Part shown: piece by piece, positions 61,001-64,000 of the stretch
Position numbering within the stretch: the first letter of the stretch is position 1
How the letters are laid out: the number at the start of each line of letters is the position of its first letter
NCBI GenBank assembly: GCA_028673005.1
Contig: CM054112.1
Coordinates: 187,748,564-187,812,563 of the forward strand
DNA from: Tanypteryx hageni
Taxonomy: Eukaryota > Arthropoda > Insecta > Odonata > Petaluridae
Length of the DNA: 64,000 bases
Reading direction: 5' to 3'
The notes under the pieces: generated by a model
The model's database searches: none
Seen by the model: the letters and a program-made list of their open reading frames with translations, nothing else
What the model was told of the DNA's origin: nothing
Program-made: the position numbers and the translations under genes

Positions 61001-64000
61001 GCCATTTTCTTATTCGCGGGACTTTTTCTTATTTTTCAAGGGCGTATTCGGGGTAGGTTGCCAATTCTGCCTCTCCTCTTCCCTTTTTGCGGTCCGTTCC
61101 GCCTGCCGCCCTACGGGTTTGCGGCCCAAAGAGTCTCCAAACTGCGGATTTCTGCGATGTGGCGGAATTTAGAAAATAAACTCGCCGTCGTTTTTCGTCG
61201 TTGTGACACGTGCGAGATCGCGAGAGGCGTAATCGTCGTCTTCGACCGCGGGAATTTCGCGCAAAGGTCGAAAACGGGGCGTCGGTGCGGGAAGTAACGA
61301 GTTTGTGCGAAGTTCCGTCGTGTAACTCAGTCAAACATTCGCGGAGGTAGAATACCGTCGTCAGTTTCGTCCCCTCATTAGATCACACCAGATCGCGACC
61401 GGATGCGGTGTCTCGCTCGGCCTTCCGCGCGACCAATCGGGATGCGCCGTCCCGTTCGGTGCCGGAGGTGACTAATTGGTCGAAGAGGTTGCCCGAGGAA
61501 GTTTCACTTGGCACCAGACTTTAATATTTGAAGTTCCGCGGAGGCTCCTGAGTTTTTTTGCCTCCTCCGCCACTCTCGCTTCGCTCTAATTAGACCGTGG
61601 ACCAGAGGGGGAGATGCGAAAACGTGCTTAAAAATATCGCAACTTTGTCTCTCTCTAGAATGACGTCCACGCGAGGGGTTTTCCTTTTTCCTCTTCTCGC
61701 GCTAACACGCGTTTAGTTCGGTTTCGATTCGTTTTCACGAAACGAGTCCTATTCACTTACTTATATATCACGCTGGCCTCGAAGACTGTTGGGACGACGG
61801 TTTCCCCGCCTGTTGTGCGAAAATATTCTTTATTCTTTGGATGAGTTAAAGACATCTTTTATTCTCGTTTCATTCATTTCGCGGGATAAGTTCTAGTTGG
61901 GGTTTTTGAAGAAAAATACATGTATCCAAATTCCTCCGACCCATTTAGCGAAGGATCGGGTCAACGAAGAAGAGGAGGGGGTAGTAAAACTCGATAACTT
62001 TTTATTCAGGGAGATCGATGTGGGCAAAGGTCTATGTGTTGCGATTGTGCGGGAGGAGAACGGGAGGAAAACAAAATTTCCCGCTTTTGGCTGTGACGGC
62101 ATACGTGCCCGGATACCCGTAGCGTTTCGTACGCAACGTCCCTCGACTGTCCTCCGCATCTGAATTTATTCGAAGATATCGAGGAGATAAGAGAGAGTAA
62201 GGTTAGGGTGGAATTTTTTGGAGAAAAACAGACGAAAAAATGGATCAGGTCTGTTTGTGGCGAAGGAATGTTCTCACGGAAGCGATTCCGCGTCTCTTTT
62301 TATTTGCCTGTGAGTGCTTGCCGGCCGCAGAAGGAGTTTTTTCCTCGCGTATTTCTTTATGATTAAAAAATCCGGTCGTTTGACATTGAACGAGGGCATG
62401 TCTCCCGTTACTTATTCCGGCATTGCGGGGACCACTGCCGGGTCTTTACGCCGTATTGCTTCTCAAGGGCTCTCTGGTCGACTTTTTGCGCTTTTCTTCC
62501 ATCCACCCCTTCTTTTTCTCGTTGCTCGACTTTCGTAAGACGCGTTCCGTCTCCCGAGATCGGAAATGGGAGGTCGGAGAAAAGATGTAACTCATTCGCA
62601 CGGTCCATATACTCCTTCAGGATGCCCTTCTGTCCTCCGAAAGGTCGTCTCACTTTTTTTGCGAAGCGATATTTTCGCGCACGCTTCTTCAATAATCGGG
62701 CGTTGCGTAACGTTTTCATCGTGAATTACTTTTGGAGTTTTTGATAGCATTTATTGGCATTCACGTTGCCGATAATGGCTCTTTATATCTCAGAGGAATA
62801 TTTAAAAGAAGCGAGTTCAATCGATACGCCAATACTTTGTCCCTATTGATGCGGAGAATCAATTTGTCTGTCCGCGTCGACCTGAACCACTTAATCTGGA
62901 TTCTGAAATAGCTAATCTCGTGGCCTTTATCTCTCGAGTAGTCTCCGTAAACAAACATCTACGCCCATCGCACGCATACATCACTAATCTATTCCAAAAC
63001 AGCTCCCCCCTGTACTCACTTAAGAGAAGGAATCAAGTAGCTCGTTCATTTTACTTTCACTGATGTTTCGCGCGCCATAACCCACGCTTTTACTCGCGCG
63101 TCTCACCAAACGCCTACTCTTTAATCTTCGCCACCCCAACCCACACCTTTTCCTCTCCTACTTTCCCACCTCCCCCTCCATCCATCTACTCCTCGCACCT
63201 GTCTGCACTCCTCCTCTCCTTCCTCTCCCCTTTACCTATCCTCTTCCACACCGACATTCCAAACCTCTCCCCCTCCCCTCTCGCCCTCCCTCTTGCGCCC
63301 CCTTTCCTCTCTCCCTCCCTCCTTCTCTTCCCGCTCTCACCCCTTCCTCGTTTTTCGCACCCGCTGGCCAATTGGCGACTTCTACTCGTGAGTTTTCCTC
63401 CTTCTTTCCCGATCTTTTTCAAGGTTATCTCTTTCTCCCCTCCCCCTCATCCGCTTTCCCCGTTTCCACTCCGTATCCCGTCTCCGCTCCTTCCCCTCTC
63501 ACACTCCTCCCAAAGCTTGGGTCTTTTTTTCTCCTCTCCCATCTCTCTCACATCTTACTCCATCTTTCTGCGGTTAGCAGTCTGTTAGTCGTTTACGCGG
63601 AATTGGTCTCCGGTCTAAATAAGGAGATAGGAAGGCAAAAGTTCTTTTTGTCGTGGTCGACTCGCTGCTTTTCTCAGTTTTGATATTATTCGGAGTTTGT
63701 GTTTTACTTCCTCCAAGATTTGGCATTTGTCATTTTTCCTCATTCGAGCCAAAGTTTCCTGTTAATCAGTCATACTTTTAACGTTTAAACGATATGCGGA
63801 TAAAAATGTTTCAATTTTTTCCGAGTTAAGCATCTCGAACGTAACATGTCATTCAGCGCACGTGAAATAAAATGTACGAGTTACGTCTTTCCTCCTCTAC
63901 GAAGCAGAGAGATACAGGCGTAAAAGGTGGCGTCGTATTTTTATTAGAAAGTATAACGTAGTATTGGATTTCAAATCAAAATCGCATCTCGATGCGGTCA
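58034..64000 (+). other. Large intron, last part: no exon found
   Basis: No supported exon. Purine-rich stretches lie at about 58680-58830 and 60250-60330, and between 60690 and 60950. A strongly pyrimidine-rich stretch lies at about 63110-63560. The 88-codon frame at 61897-62163 and its antisense partner show no domain. Whether this is still the same intron or intergenic DNA cannot be decided from the window. Confidence 0.4.
63110..63560 (+). repeat. Pyrimidine-rich tract
   Basis: C/T-dominated plus strand (CCTCCC, CTTTCC, CTCTCC) of about 450 bp, with only short interruptions. Confidence 0.6.

Noticed and set aside
61897..62163. 88-codon open frame on both strands
   Set aside because: Sense and antisense frames mirror each other, and neither resembles a known domain.

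Overview
This is a 64-kb piece of an animal genome, most likely an arthropod and plausibly an insect. The points for that are a consensus splice donor, very low coding density, abundant CT/GA, TA and GT microsatellites, several hAT and Tigger/pogo-type DNA transposons, and no obvious CpG depletion by eye. The species cannot be fixed from the sequence. There are no bacterial-style operons, and I found no tRNA, rRNA or CRISPR.

Layout. Positions 1-1474 are one end of a hAT transposon on the minus strand: its terminal inverted repeat, a subterminal block of palindromic repeats, and the first 110 codons of a transposase related to the ZMYM1-like family, which runs off the window. Positions 1475-4050 are unannotatable spacer. 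Positions 4051-6416 are a CpG-rich stretch that looks like the promoter and leader of a plus-strand gene. Its first coding exon (6417-6777, 120 codons) has a strong start context, a textbook PLDLS motif of the kind that recruits the corepressor CtBP, a basic stretch, long acidic runs, and a GTGAGT donor. I read it as the N-terminus of a nuclear transcriptional regulator, but I cannot name the gene.

From 6778 to the end of the window I find no further convincing exon, so at least 57 kb appears to be intron, or intron plus intergenic DNA. It is filled with polypyrimidine/polypurine tracts and simple repeats. Inserted into it are a Tigger/pogo-like element (21574-22188), a decayed Charlie-type hAT with a perfect 8-bp target duplication (31619-32435), a 274-bp hAT MITE (40875-41148), and a compound structure with an exact 170-bp inverted repeat flanked by long TA arrays (57426-58033).

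The long open frames in CT-rich DNA (for example 10188-10844 and 17356-18249) are low-complexity artefacts. The most distinctive items are the exact 170-bp palindrome with a diverged third copy of its arm end, the palindromic repeats in the first hAT, the 86-bp tandem array inside the second, and the unrecognised PLDLS exon with short upstream ORFs. I found no convincing new multi-gene system.
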